A DNA stretch of 64,000 bases from Eukaryota sp. TZLM1-RC (taxonomy: Eukaryota; Metamonada: BaSk clade). The position numbers were made by a program, and so were the translations under genes. The notes under the pieces are model-generated. The model had not been told where the DNA came from. It ran no database searches and saw only the letters and a program-made list of their open reading frames with translations. Positions within the stretch are counted from its first letter, which is position 1, and each line of letters opens with the position of its first letter. Positions 46,677-56,889 of the stretch are shown here, in pieces. The stretch lies in contig JAUPSS010000004.1 of NCBI GenBank assembly GCA_040285825.1, positions 6,393,658-6,457,657 on the forward strand. Reading direction: 5' to 3'.

Positions 46677-48746
46677 ATGGACTCCACTCTACCCACAGTG
46701 CGAATACCTTCACGAGAAATACTGAAATGGCTGCAAAGTCTAGACCTTTCTTATCCCGTCCGCAATGTCAAACGAGACTTCTCCAACGGTTTCCTAGTTG
46801 CTGAAATCTTTTCCCGTTATTTCCCTCAAGATGTCCAACTTCACTCCTACGAAAATGGACATTCTTCACGTAGAAAGCAGGACAATTGGTCACTCCTAAA
46901 ACGTTTCTTCACCAAACGCCAAATACCTTTCAACCCATCTCTTATAAATGACACAATAGATTCTAAACCTGATGCAGCACTAACCCTAATTGAAGAGTTT
47001 TATTCATATCTCACCAAGAGACCTACTCCTACCTCTGTTGCTCCCCCTGTTGCATCTTCAATGCCTTCATTTACCAAGACCACTCTCTCTACGTCGCTAA
47101 AGAGTTCTCCCGCTGCCCCAATGTCATCATTGAAGGACATGAACAAAGCTGACGAGGAAATCACATCACCTCATAGACCAAGGATTGAGTTTAAGAAGGT
47201 TGCGGTTAAGAAAGTTCGAGGTTCACCGAAGGCGGAAAGAACTGAAAGAACAAGTAACCGAGTGGTTGTCGATTCAAACGTGGTCAACAAGAATATTGAA
47301 GAAATTTTGATTGAAGTAAGTCGATGTGCAAGTTTGGAGGAAATTTTCAGTAGCATGAATCAAATGCCGAGTTCTAAACTGGTTTCTATTTTTGAGGGTT
47401 TAATTGACCGTCATGATGACGTGATTGATTGCCTCAGAAGTAATGGTAGTGACTGTCTTCTGTTTATTCGGCTGTTAAGAACCTTTTTACCTTTAAAGTG
47501 CAATGATAAATTACAGTCAACATTTGTCTCTTGGATCACGTCATTAGGTCAGAATTACGTTGACTTTGTTGGACCAGCTGTTTCTTTTAGTTTTGTTTTA
47601 TATTATTTAGTTCCTTTGGTTTTTTTAAATAAGACAATCCTAGAGCAAAAAGCCGAAATTCTGTCAAGTATTCTTTGTAATTTCACCCATTCAGCAGATT
47701 TGGTGAATTTAGTTAAAGAATTAAACCATAGTGAAGATCAATTAGGCGCTCTAAGCATTATTTCTAAATTGACTACTCTTTTAGACAATATTGATGATAA
47801 TTTGTCTGATGTTTTGCTTTATCTTTCATTATCCCATCTATCTCATATTAATCCCAAGTGTAGAATTAATTCGTTGGTTATTCTAACCAAATTAACTAAT
47901 TATTCAGATATTTCTTGTCTTTTGCCCTCTCTAATTCCTTTATTAAAAGATGATAACTCTCAAGTTCGTTGCAGAACTTGCTTGCTCTTGAGTTATATCT
48001 TTAATGGAAAATATTCTAATTCTGATGAAAAGAAGGTTATTGCGGGCAATTTGGTCAATTTAATCAATGAATGTTCTGATAATAATCGTGCTCTTTTTGT
48101 TTACTTATATTCAATTTGTTTAATGTCATCAGCTCTGAATTCTGATTCAGAGTATTTTTCCATTTTAATTTTATTTGTAGAGAAGTTACTGTCTTGTACT
48201 ACTTCTATTAGATCATCTCTGATTGGATTAGAACAATCCTTTCCTGCTTATTCTGATCTTGGTGACGTCACCAACTTTTGGAATTCTCTTGAAGTTCTGC
48301 GGATAGTAGGTAAAGTCGTTGTAAAAAACAAATTGTTAAACCTTGAAGTTGAACATTTAGATGTTATTAGAACCTGTTTATTATCCCTTAGACAAGATGT
48401 GGAACCAGAAGAGTTACTGACTGCACTCAAACCTCTTAAAGATTTCATCTTTGTTTCTCTCTGTGATCCTGAACTGGTTATCCATGCATGTCTTACTGTT
48501 GATGTTCTGGAGCAAGTTGCTCCTTTTGTGTTTTTGGAGTTTTCAACACTTTTACCAGCTTGTTTTAAAATGCTATTTCCTGAAACTAACGTCAAGTGTC
48601 ATGAACCTTTCTTACAGCTGTTGAGCAGAATAGTGGAAAGAAATGAAGAATTTGGTGATTTGGTGCTGGGAATAGTAAGTAAGCTAGGAAAAGAACAACT
48701 GTCCAATGAATTGTTGAAGGAATTTGTGTCTAAACTTGGCAATTAA
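46677..48746 (+). CDS. SPATA4-type CH-like domain protein with HEAT-like repeats
   Basis: The 689-residue protein begins at ATG 46677. The open frame extends 25 codons upstream without an ATG. Residues about 10-120 match the CH-like domain of SPATA4 (REILKWLQSLDLSYPVRNV, DFSNGFLVAEIFSRYFP, then D-N-W-S-L-L-K-R-F-F). A Ser/Pro/Lys-rich linker (about 125-200) leads to an alpha-helical solenoid of HEAT/ARM character (about 205-689, for example I-P-L-L-K-D-D-N-S-Q-V-R-C-R-T-C-L-L-L-S). Animal SPATA4 is only about 300 residues, so the long solenoid is unusual. CH-like proteins of this group are microtubule-associated and found in flagella. A TATA-like box lies about 100 bases upstream. Confidence 0.8.
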   Translation: MDSTLPTVRIPSREILKWLQSLDLSYPVRNVKRDFSNGFLVAEIFSRYFPQDVQLHSYENGHSSRRKQDNWSLLKRFFTKRQIPFNPSLINDTIDSKPDAALTLIEEFYSYLTKRPTPTSVAPPVASSMPSFTKTTLSTSLKSSPAAPMSSLKDMNKADEEITSPHRPRIEFKKVAVKKVRGSPKAERTERTSNRVVVDSNVVNKNIEEILIEVSRCASLEEIFSSMNQMPSSKLVSIFEGLIDRHDDVIDCLRSNGSDCLLFIRLLRTFLPLKCNDKLQSTFVSWITSLGQNYVDFVGPAVSFSFVLYYLVPLVFLNKTILEQKAEILSSILCNFTHSADLVNLVKELNHSEDQLGALSIISKLTTLLDNIDDNLSDVLLYLSLSHLSHINPKCRINSLVILTKLTNYSDISCLLPSLIPLLKDDNSQVRCRTCLLLSYIFNGKYSNSDEKKVIAGNLVNLINECSDNNRALFVYLYSICLMSSALNSDSEYFSILILFVEKLLSCTTSIRSSLIGLEQSFPAYSDLGDVTNFWNSLEVLRIVGKVVVKNKLLNLEVEHLDVIRTCLLSLRQDVEPEELLTALKPLKDFIFVSLCDPELVIHACLTVDVLEQVAPFVFLEFSTLLPACFKMLFPETNVKCHEPFLQLLSRIVERNEEFGDLVLGIVSKLGKEQLSNELLKEFVSKLGN

Positions 48747-50279
48747 TGTTTTTTGTAATATAAATATTTTAAATTTATTTATCGTTGATTTAATTTTTTC
48801 TAAATAATGCAAAATTTCAATTGATTCCCTAGTGATCCTAGCAAATCTGTTAGAATTGCCATATTTAGTTTGTTCCAATTGTTTTTCTTAAAAAATAACA
48901 GTATCTGTTGACTTACATTGTTGCCACGATCGAAAATCAAATCTGAGTACTTTCGCCACAGTTATGAAATCACAATCTAAATCAAAGAATATTGCTCATT
49001 TTTTTGTTCTACTGCAAAGTGATAGTATCCATTTTCAAAACAATTCCATAACAACAAACAAACAAATTTTCCGAGTATCTCCACTTACACTTGTATAAGA
49101 CCAGATACTACACCTGGAATATTTAGTTGTTTCCTTGTGGTTCTAACCATTCTTTAAATTTATTTGAATTTACAGGATTTTTAGTTAATTGTGGCTGGTT
49201 AAATACTGACATCTAGTTTGCTATAAACTATGTTGTGCCGTGATGAAAGCACATGTAGATCGTGGAGATAGACCAGTATACCTACAGAAAGCTGAGATTC
49301 ATCAAGGTTCAGAAAATCTTCCTTCTCAAGAGTCTTTCGAAATTCTTTCAAAAGAAAACCTTTTCTTCCTTTCTCTCCTAAAGAAGCATCTCCTGTCGGG
49401 AAATGGTTGGACTTTTTTTTCAACAAAAATGGAAGGAATGGATTCTACTTTGCCAAATCTAACTCCATAATGCTAAGTTCGATTGTCCTCGATGTCAGAC
49501 CAACTGCTCGTGAAATTCTCAGGTTTGGCCAGAGTAGAAAGTAGGGAAACAAGCATTTGTTTAGGTCCCATCAAAACAGAGAGGGAGAGGGGAAGGGAGC
49601 ATTGTTGAGATAGCTGAATGGGAAGAGAACAAGATGTAAAGGAAGGAGAAGGAAACTGGAAAAAACATAGAGTTTAGACGGAGTAACAACGACCAGAACA
49701 GCTAGAGGGTAAATCGAGTTGATGTTGATGACCACTAATAGAGATACAGTGGATAGGCATTTGATACCATTGTGGAAATTAGCAATCAATTTGAAATTGC
49801 AATCAGCATGTCAGACATCGTGTCAGACAGCGAGATTATCTTGACTCTTCCCATTTTTCTAACATCATGCAGCAAAACGAGAAAAAGGATGACAAGGTTA
49901 TGGACTCAATTCCCACCTCCTCCTTCAAACTGTTCATCACAGAACAGTAGAGTACTTCCGCCCGAACTCCTCAGTCGGGAACAGTCATCCTGATTTACAG
50001 GAATAAACGGTAGGTCAGAGTCTCGATTTCCTATCAGAATCGTCGTTCTGATCCTTCCGTGGGGTAGAGTATTGCACATTTTTCAGTCATCATGTGAGTC
50101 ATGATATGGGTGCTGTTGAATCAGACATGGTGCTCATCACCTTAGATGTGGGATGTTCTTCTTTGCGTTTTGTTTTGAATTGTTATTTTGATGTTTATGA
50201 GTTTGTTCATTTTTGTGGTTTAGATTCTTGCACTTTAAATATGGGATGTTGTCGGATTTGAAATATTGATGATTAATGA
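48747..50279. other. 1.5 kb without a supported gene
   Basis: Overlapping short frames on both strands around 49200-49470 and a purine-rich stretch near 49585-49640 (GAGAGGGAGAGGGGAAGGGAG) are present. They may be remnants of a mobile element, because a Fanzor scrap follows. No motif is recognisable. Confidence 0.45.
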
Positions 50280-50547
50280 GGCTTTCATTTCAGCAAAATT
50301 TCCTGTTTGTTCTGAAAAGGTTGCTACGTTTTTGAGAGTAACAAATCCCAGATTTTATAGAAGAGAAAAGACTCCTGTTACTACATGTCATGGTTGATTA
50401 GCTTGTAATAGTGAGAGTTGCAAACTCAGTAACAAAGGCTCAACAAAGCTTTTTAATAAAAATCAGTTGGCTTGTCTGAATATGTTTGCAATTGCTGAAG
50501 CGAGGATGAGTGGTAATCAAAGACCTCAGTATCTATGTAGCACATAG
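50280..50547 (+). pseudogene. Fanzor C-terminal remnant (zinc finger and RuvC-III)
   Basis: One frame of 89 codons with a single TGA (50395 region) encodes V-T-N-P-R-F-Y-R-R-E-K-T-P-V-T-T-C-H-G and then L-A-C-N-S-E-S-C. It continues with LFNKNQLACLNMFAIAEARM, G-N-Q-R-P-Q-Y-L-C and a stop. In Fanzors this is the zinc ribbon, the N-R-D-x-x-A-C-x-N (RuvC-III) helix and the R-P-x-Y-L end. The catalytic R-D has become K-N. Upstream nuclease parts are gone. Confidence 0.65.
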
Positions 50548-50837
50548 TTTTTGTAATTATTCCACACGAAAATAGATCGTGTACTTATGCGAATTTCTCA
50601 TAACAGAACCGAATTCCCAAATGCCATAAGTGACCAAATCAGAATCGAAAAATTTTCTCTAATCTCCGTTAAGTGTGTCTGGAGCAAAAAATACATCACT
50701 TACTTGTGAAAGAGGAAGATTATGTGATTTGCAGTAGTTTTGATAAGTAGTGATTGTGTGTTTAAGCTCAATCACCTTGGTTTGTAATGAATTGAGTTTA
50801 GACATCGGCTAATAACACAAAACGTCAAACAGCAAAA

Positions 50838-51752
50838 ATGATATACGAGTGCAAATTTGTGTTATCCATATGCATAAACTTTCGACTTCACCTCTTCAAA
50901 CTTACAAAACTTTAACAACATCTTTTATTATTTTATCTGTTGGAACATGTAATACAATTGTGCCCTTTCTGAAAACATATACCACATCTTGGCCTTCTTC
51001 TAGCCCTCCTAGCACCCACAATGTCAGACGATTGTACAAGTAGAGTTTCGTTCAACTGTTGAACAATTGTTGCTTGTTGCTCACGTAAAACCTCTCTGAG
51101 CCTCATCAACTGAACTTCAGTTATTTGGGCCGTTTCTGAAACAAATTCTCGAGATAGCTGTTGTCTAGTATCAACAGGGACGTCGCTGTCACAGGGCGGT
51201 ATTGAAGGTTCTAGATCAAGTAAGATCCAATGAGAATGAAATTGTTCCACTTCAAAGGGAGTGCATGAGTATAATTGTTCCTTCACAGTTTGAATACAAG
51301 GGATTCCCATTGTTGCTGGTTCAACTCAACAACATTGTTCTCCCCAGTTGTTCACAGGTTGTGCCATCATTTGTTTTAATTTTTTAATAATAAAATGGCT
51401 GACCTTTTTTTTATTTTGATAAATAAGGGATTAGACAAAAGTTCGCAATCGACTGCAATGGTTTCGATACAGATTGTTTTTCTGATTTCATCAAATTGGT
51501 ACATGACGTATTGTTCCCTTCTTTCTGATTTATTAACAGCAAAGCACTACTCTTTGGCCCAAATGTGAATTGCCAGAAACAGGTCAGAAGATGTTCCAAT
51601 AGAGCCATCATGTGAAGGTAATTGTGTTGTAAAAGTTGATGGTATCAACAGTATCAGGAGTTGATTGATATAAGATGTGTGCACACAGTCGGTAAAAATG
51701 CACACGTATAACATTTGCACATGGATAACACAAATTTGCACACGTGCATCAT
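50838..51752. mobile_element. 915-bp element with 37-bp terminal inverted repeats
   Basis: The left end 50838-50874 (ATGATATACGAGTGCAAATT...) and the reverse complement of 51716-51752 agree at 33 of 37 positions by eye. The interior carries a minus-strand ORF (50933-51310). The size and structure fit a short, possibly non-autonomous DNA transposon. No clear target duplication could be fixed at the ends, so the true termini may extend further. Confidence 0.65.
50933..51310 (-). CDS. CCHC zinc-knuckle protein inside the TIR element
   Basis: The 125-residue ORF starts at ATG 51310. It has an acidic/Gln-rich helical middle (about 60-90: L-M-R-L-R-E-V-L-R-E-Q-Q-A-T-I-V-Q-Q-L) and a basic C-terminus R-R-A-R-R-R-P-R. 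This leads into CGICFQKGHNCITC, a perfect C-x2-C-x4-H-x4-C zinc knuckle. Such knuckles end many transposase or Gag proteins and bind single-stranded nucleic acid. Further upstream the minus strand is broken by stops, so this may be the surviving C-terminus of a longer transposase. No family is certain. Confidence 0.5.
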   Translation of the reverse strand: MGIPCIQTVKEQLYSCTPFEVEQFHSHWILLDLEPSIPPCDSDVPVDTRQQLSREFVSETAQITEVQLMRLREVLREQQATIVQQLNETLLVQSSDIVGARRARRRPRCGICFQKGHNCITCSNR

Positions 51753-52472
51753 CAGCAGTCAAAGAGTGGTAACCTGTTGAGATTATTGGAGGACAGGGAT
51801 AAAATGAACTGATATGCTGAACTACTCAGTTTGAGAATTCTAACAAAGACATCCTTTGATGCTCTTTCTCTGCCTATCCAGGAAACCAGTGAGGAAACAA
51901 GTAGCGAAAGCGAAAGTTGAAAAACAATGTATAGTTTTGAAGTAACTTAAAAATCAAGCTTTTGTCTATTTAAGTTGGTTCTTAGGAGAAAGGCCAAGAG
52001 CGAATGGGTTAGCGTATTATTGTTGATCAGGAACGAGACAATTGTAGGTGTAAGGGAGTCAGAAATGCTGTTTCCGCTGACGTTGTCAAGTTTTTACATC
52101 GGAGAAGATAAAGTTCGTGTAAAAGAGAAGTTGTGAATGTTGTCCTGTCAACAGTCATTGTTAGGTTGAGTAGTTTCTATTTAAAGATTAAAGAAGTGTT
52201 AAGTTGATCACATTATGAAAAAAAACTTTATACGAACTCAATGAAACAACACGTTTTCTTGATTGGACATGCTACTGTCATCACCTAAATAACTTCTTCA
52301 ACTGTAACCATTTCAAGAAAGAAAATAGTTGCGGCAGCTTAAAAATCACACATTATAGTGTTTAATTATCATTTTGCTCAGGCTTTGTATTTGTATAGAT
52401 GTAAGAAGTTGTGAATAAATCAAATTTTTATTGTTGACTGTCTGATCTTTTCTTGACTGACATATTCACCCC
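51753..52472. other. Spacer
   Basis: AT-rich, no coding frame supported. Confidence 0.45.
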
Positions 52473-54425
52473 AATGGCAAACCCAGAGTTGCCACGTCGA
52501 GGGCGTGTACTCCCCTGGGAGGTTAACCGTCGTGAGCAACCAATAAACGACAGTTCCAGCAAGTGCTGCTCAGTTCTTCTCTACTGCAGCTCTTGTTTCA
52601 ATGGAAAGACAGTTTCGCTATATTCGAACTGTCACTGTGCTCACTGCCCGGTTAGCACAGCTGTTCGTCCTGCAATATCCGGAAATGGCTTTCTGGTTGT
52701 ATCAACAACAGTTTTGGTATCAATGCCAAGACTTTGTAATGGTACCTCATCCGACTGTGAAACGCCCATTCGAGAATTATATGGAAGTGTACCGCGCACT
52801 CTATGATGTCTCTTTCCGACCTGTCTGGCTGTTTCCTCCTATTGGCTTTCAGAAGGGAACCGACAACTGGTGCCACTCTGACATTAGAAGCTTTCGCGCA
52901 CCGCAAATGGCGAACAGCTTCTGTCAAATATTTACTGATGGCTCTGTCTCCTGAAAGCTGAACTTCTGCCGGACAATGGCTACCTTCTTTGAGTGTCCTT
53001 GCCCAAAGAAATATGCTTCATTAGTGGTGAACACGACTGCAGCCACTGTTCCTGACTCTTTGCGCGCATGGTATGATGAAGGTCACCATGAGTACATAAT
53101 GGACCTATTTACTCAGCAGGTTGCCGACCCTCATCGTTTTGACGCTATGTTGATGCTGGACAATGTTGATCTCAATCCAGACAACATCACCTTCTCATTC
53201 ACTGTTGGGCTAAATATTTTATCCTTTCTGGAAAGTATTGCATCTGACACTATGCGAAGAACTGCCGTGTCCTCATCCCCCAGTTATTCTCCTCAGTTTG
53301 TCTCTTTTAGTCAAAAACTGGAAAAGTATTTTCTCTCTTTTAATGCCAACCACTGTCTGCTGAAAGATCCGTTTGCCTTTTTCAGAAAAAAGAAGTATCT
53401 GACTTACACAATCACTTCAGATGCTGTTTCAATCCGCTTCACTTTTTCTTTTGCCCCAAAAAAAAGAATCGCCTGACAGTCAGAGAATTGGCAACCACCA
53501 TAACCAGTGGTGAACTCGATATGCCTGCAAAGAGTCGGAAGCGAAACTCAGACTTCAACAACAGGTTCGTCCTAGGCAACGTCGAAGAACTGACGACGCC
53601 TATGAGCCTCCGCCAGTTGATCCAATTGAATATTCATTTTGTGCAATTGATCCTAATCACAAAAATTTGTGTGGTTATTCAATTGGATCGAGAATTGATA
53701 ATAACAATGTTGATCATCAACTTTTGGGCCTTGTTCTGAATCCAAAGGCAAGGAAGATGATTCACCCCCCGGTCCTGACCCATGCATCACCAAATTGCTA
53801 TTTTGCTAAGAATTTACACAAATATCTTAATGAAGAAGCAATGCCTTTGATGTGGGTACCGACACAGGAAGAAATCAGCAATCCCGTCTTCCGTCCGAGA
53901 ACTATACTAGACCAACTGCTGATGAATGGAGATCGCCGAGCCCTGCACCGCAACAAGTTTGATTTCTTTATAAGAAGGCAAAAAAGGATAATGAGATTAA
54001 TTGAAAAAATTAAACTAATGGCTAATAGAAGAAAAACCATAATTTGGTTTGGCAGTGGTAGGGATGGGCCATCAAGACAATCTGTAAAAACCCCAAGGAA
54101 GCGCTTTTTGAAGGAGATTCAGAAACATTTTACATATGTGAAGCCTAATGGAGATGAATTCTACACATCTGCCAAAACGAATTGCTGTAAGGTATTCAAT
54201 CAAAAGGTGTATCACGATGATGGGAGGGTGAACAATGATAAGTTTGTATGCCCTCAATGTCAAACACTCTCGTCGAGGGACATCTCAGCTTCCAGAAACC
54301 AACTGGAGATTGCCATAAGTGAACACTACTACAATGAAAGACCGGAGGCGTTGCGGAGACCCAGTAGGAAAGTGTTTTTCCATGTATTGCGTACCTGTAC
54401 CCGTATTGTGATGTTGCTGCTTTAA
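52473..54425 (+). pseudogene. Fanzor pseudogene, nearly full length, catalytic triad retained
   Basis: After a 5' piece in another frame (52473-52550), one frame runs about 52554-53476 with a single TGA at 52952. It contains KKYLTYTITSDAVSIRF, the pre-RuvC block. A shift at an eight-A run (about 53460) and a second shift at 53514-53560 lead to the frame ending at 54425. That frame holds RuvC-I C-A-I-D-P-N-H-K-N-L-C, KFDFFIRRQKRIMRLI, IIWFGSGRDGPSR, RuvC-II G-D-E-F-Y-T-S, a zinc pair with C-P-Q-C, and RuvC-III S-R-D-I-S-A-S-R-N. All three acidic residues of the nuclease are present. Its 5' half is visibly richer in G+C than the surroundings. It differs greatly from the Fanzor at 33-36 kb, so it is another lineage. 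Confidence 0.8.
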
Positions 54426-54570
54426 CTATCATTTCATCGTGATATCATATAGTGATAGATCTAAAGAGTATGCTTAACGTCTATCAAGATTGCATGAATT
54501 GGTCAAAAGCCAGAAGTGCGTTTTGATAGAAATTCACAGTAATCTCCTTTGATACTGCTTTTGACTTCGT

Positions 54571-55663
54571 ATGAAACGGCTTGGGAATGTTTTCTACAAT
54601 CGATCAGTTGTTGTTGGACCGGAATGGATGTTTCTACTGATCACCATACTGATTATTACCACACCGCCTGTCATTAGCTTTGTTTTTGATAGCACTCTTT
54701 TAATCGGCATTTTTCCTATATTTACTATTCTTATAGCTGTTTTTCTTGCATTTGCTTTATTCTTTTTGCTGTGTACTGCCTTTGCTGACCCAGGGTTTAT
54801 TCCTCCAGATTGTAGCCACAAAGAAGATCTTGTCTCTAATGATTCATGGTCTGTACTACATAGACCTTCCATTGTCAGGGCATCGTTTCCAGGACAGTCT
54901 GATGTTTTTGTTTCTCGTTTGTGTAATAAATGCCAGATATTTAAGCCACCAGGCGTACACCACTGCTCTACCTGTGATTGTTGTACCCGCCATTTCGATC
55001 ATCATTGTAGTTGGTATGTCTCTATTTATACTTTACTTTAACTTTAGGATTGGAACTTGTGTAGGAGAACGTAACTATGGTGTTTTTCTATGGTTCATCA
55101 CAACACTCTCAGTACTATTTCTCTTAATTGCTGTCTCCGGGTACCTCTCTGTTTTTTATGTTGCTGGATCCATTTCTGATGCTCCTATTTCGTTTGCAAA
55201 TGCTGTTTTTGCAACCTTGGTTTTCTCCTTCCCATTCTTTCTCCTTTTGTTCCACCTGCAGCTGCTCTCACACGGCTTATCAACAATAGATCACATCAAG
55301 GGTCAGCCTCATGCCCATCAATTTTCCTGTAAAACCTTTCTTTCCACAATTAAACGCCGGTTCACTACTTTTCCATGGAGTATTCCATCATACATTCATT
55401 CTCCTTCTTCTGCCAAGTATGCCATTCCTGTCAATGATCCTCTTCAGACATCCCATGATGTCGATGATGTTGTAGACAGAGTGCAGTCAGTCACTCCTAA
55501 CCTGATCTCCACGATACGTCTCTCTCCATCCTCAACCAGGACACGTTCTGCTTCTGAGTCAAGTATACCAAACCGAGCTCCTCCAGTTGATATGGATACC
55601 CAACATGATTTTCCAGAGTGTGCAATAGAGTTGGATGATCAGTGTATAGACAAAACTCCTTGA
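54571..55663 (+). CDS. DHHC palmitoyltransferase
   Basis: Exons 54571-55013 and 55048-55663 are joined across a 34-nt GTATGT...CTTTAG intron, giving about 352 residues. Two membrane helices (about 18-70) precede the Cys-rich domain CNKCQIFKPPGVHHCSTCDCC and its catalytic D-H-H-C (about residue 145). The intron lies one codon after it, and splicing restores D-H-H-C-S-W-I-G-T-C-V-G-E-R-N-Y, the conserved continuation. Two further helices follow (about 165-230), then a cytosolic Ser/Pro-rich tail. DHHC enzymes S-acylate proteins at Golgi or plasma membrane; the substrate is unknown. The gene converges with the CHMP6 gene only 50 bases away. Confidence 0.9.
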
Positions 55664-55713
55664 GGTGAATAGTTTTATTTAAAATTGTATGATATATATT
55701 TATTTATTTATAA

Positions 55714-56370
55714 TCAAGCCAATACGGCTTTTCTTTCTTGTTTCACTGCACCAGGTTCATCCTCTTCTTGATCTTCTTCTTCAGAAGGTTTTTCTATGGA
55801 TGGTTGCTTACTAACTGGAACAGGAGTGTTATTTAGTTCAAGTTGTAACTTTGTAGCTTCTTCATCCATTAATAAAAGATATTCATTTTCTACATCATTT
55901 AGATCATCAGCAGTTAGCGATTCTCCAAGAATCTGTCCAATTTCTTGATAGTGTTCATAGTGCTCACGAGATTCATCCATTATTAGTTCAACCTTCTCGA
56001 CAGACATTTCTTTCTCAATCTCTCTTAACAAAGAGTTACCTTCAGAGATTCTCTCAAGTACCTGAGCTTGTATTGCTGAATCTTCGACCTGAAAGACCAT
56101 CTGTTCGAGATTGGCCAGGTTTGTGTCTGCCTTGATTAGCAATGACTCCTGGAACTTCTTTTGTTTGAGACAAAGAAGTGCTCTATCTTTTTGTTTGAGT
56201 TCTATAAACTTTGCAGCCTTCTTCTTGAGATCATCTATTACCTTTTCAAGTCGAACCTGATACTGAGTAAGTTTGTCTCTTTGGACCTTTAGTTTGAGCA
56301 AAGCTTTGTCCTGTGAAGATACAGAGGGTCCTTTGGGGGGAGGAGGCTTCTTTGAGAACAGATTACCCAT
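55714..56370 (-). CDS. ESCRT-III subunit CHMP6/Vps20
   Basis: The 218-residue protein begins MGNLFSKK, an N-myristoylation signal typical of CHMP6/Vps20. This fixes the ATG at 56370, and the five codons open upstream are part of the start motif. The basic N-terminal helices (D-K-A-L-L-K-L-K-V-Q-R-D-K-L, then R-A-L-L-C-L-K-Q-K-K) form the Snf7 core, followed by acidic helices (about 120-170) and a Glu/Pro-rich C-terminal tail. Vps20 nucleates Snf7 polymers at endosomes downstream of ESCRT-II. No intron. A TATA-like stretch (GGATATTTATACC, minus strand) lies about 20 bases upstream of the ATG. Confidence 0.9.
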   Translation of the reverse strand: MGNLFSKKPPPPKGPSVSSQDKALLKLKVQRDKLTQYQVRLEKVIDDLKKKAAKFIELKQKDRALLCLKQKKFQESLLIKADTNLANLEQMVFQVEDSAIQAQVLERISEGNSLLREIEKEMSVEKVELIMDESREHYEHYQEIGQILGESLTADDLNDVENEYLLLMDEEATKLQLELNNTPVPVSKQPSIEKPSEEEDQEEDEPGAVKQERKAVLA

Positions 56371-56382
56371 TCTTACAGATAA
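56368..56382 (-). promoter_or_regulatory. Start-proximal motif (CHMP6 gene)
   Basis: TTATCTGTAAGAATG on the minus strand. The last three bases are the start codon, which is certain because of the myristoylation signal. A TATA-like box is at 56387-56399. Confidence 0.6.
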
Positions 56383-56599
56383 CAATGGTATAAATATCCC
56401 CTTATGTTAAAGAGGAACTGGAGAAGAGACAATATCATTTCCATTTCCTTTTTCGATTGATGAAAAAGACACATGTCCTTTTCTTGGCTTCAGATTCTTC
56501 TACTATTGCAATGTTCCCACTGTTCCATTGTCTCATAAGTGAACCAACAAGTAGCTCGAAATTCATCCATTAAACGACATCACAATCAGATTTTCTAAA

Positions 56600-56700
56600 A
56601 GACTTTCTTCGGCATAATGATTCCAGTTGTTATGTTCTGAGATTATGTCTCATATTCCATTAACTACTTGATTAGGATCACTACTCACAAATTTAAAAAA
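56600..56700 (-). pseudogene. Small Fanzor scrap
   Basis: The minus strand reads K-F-V-S-S-D-P-N-Q-V-V-N-G-I-stop, paralleling K-S-V-I-G-D-P-G-H-V-V-N-G-F in the Fanzor at 33.3 kb. The DNA also matches over CCATTAACTAC(A/T)TGA. Only this piece is left. Confidence 0.45.
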
Positions 56701-56889
56701 AATGAATTATTATTATTTTCTCATGTTCAATTGATGTTTTGAATCAAGTGAGAAAAGTCCACTGTTGTAATTTACATAATTCATACTTACATAGATCTAT
56801 CACCGGCCTCAATTTTATTGATTGTAATTGGAGTGTCTTTGTAGTGAAATGAAACACCTGCATTTTTTGAAGTTGATAGATAATGACTA

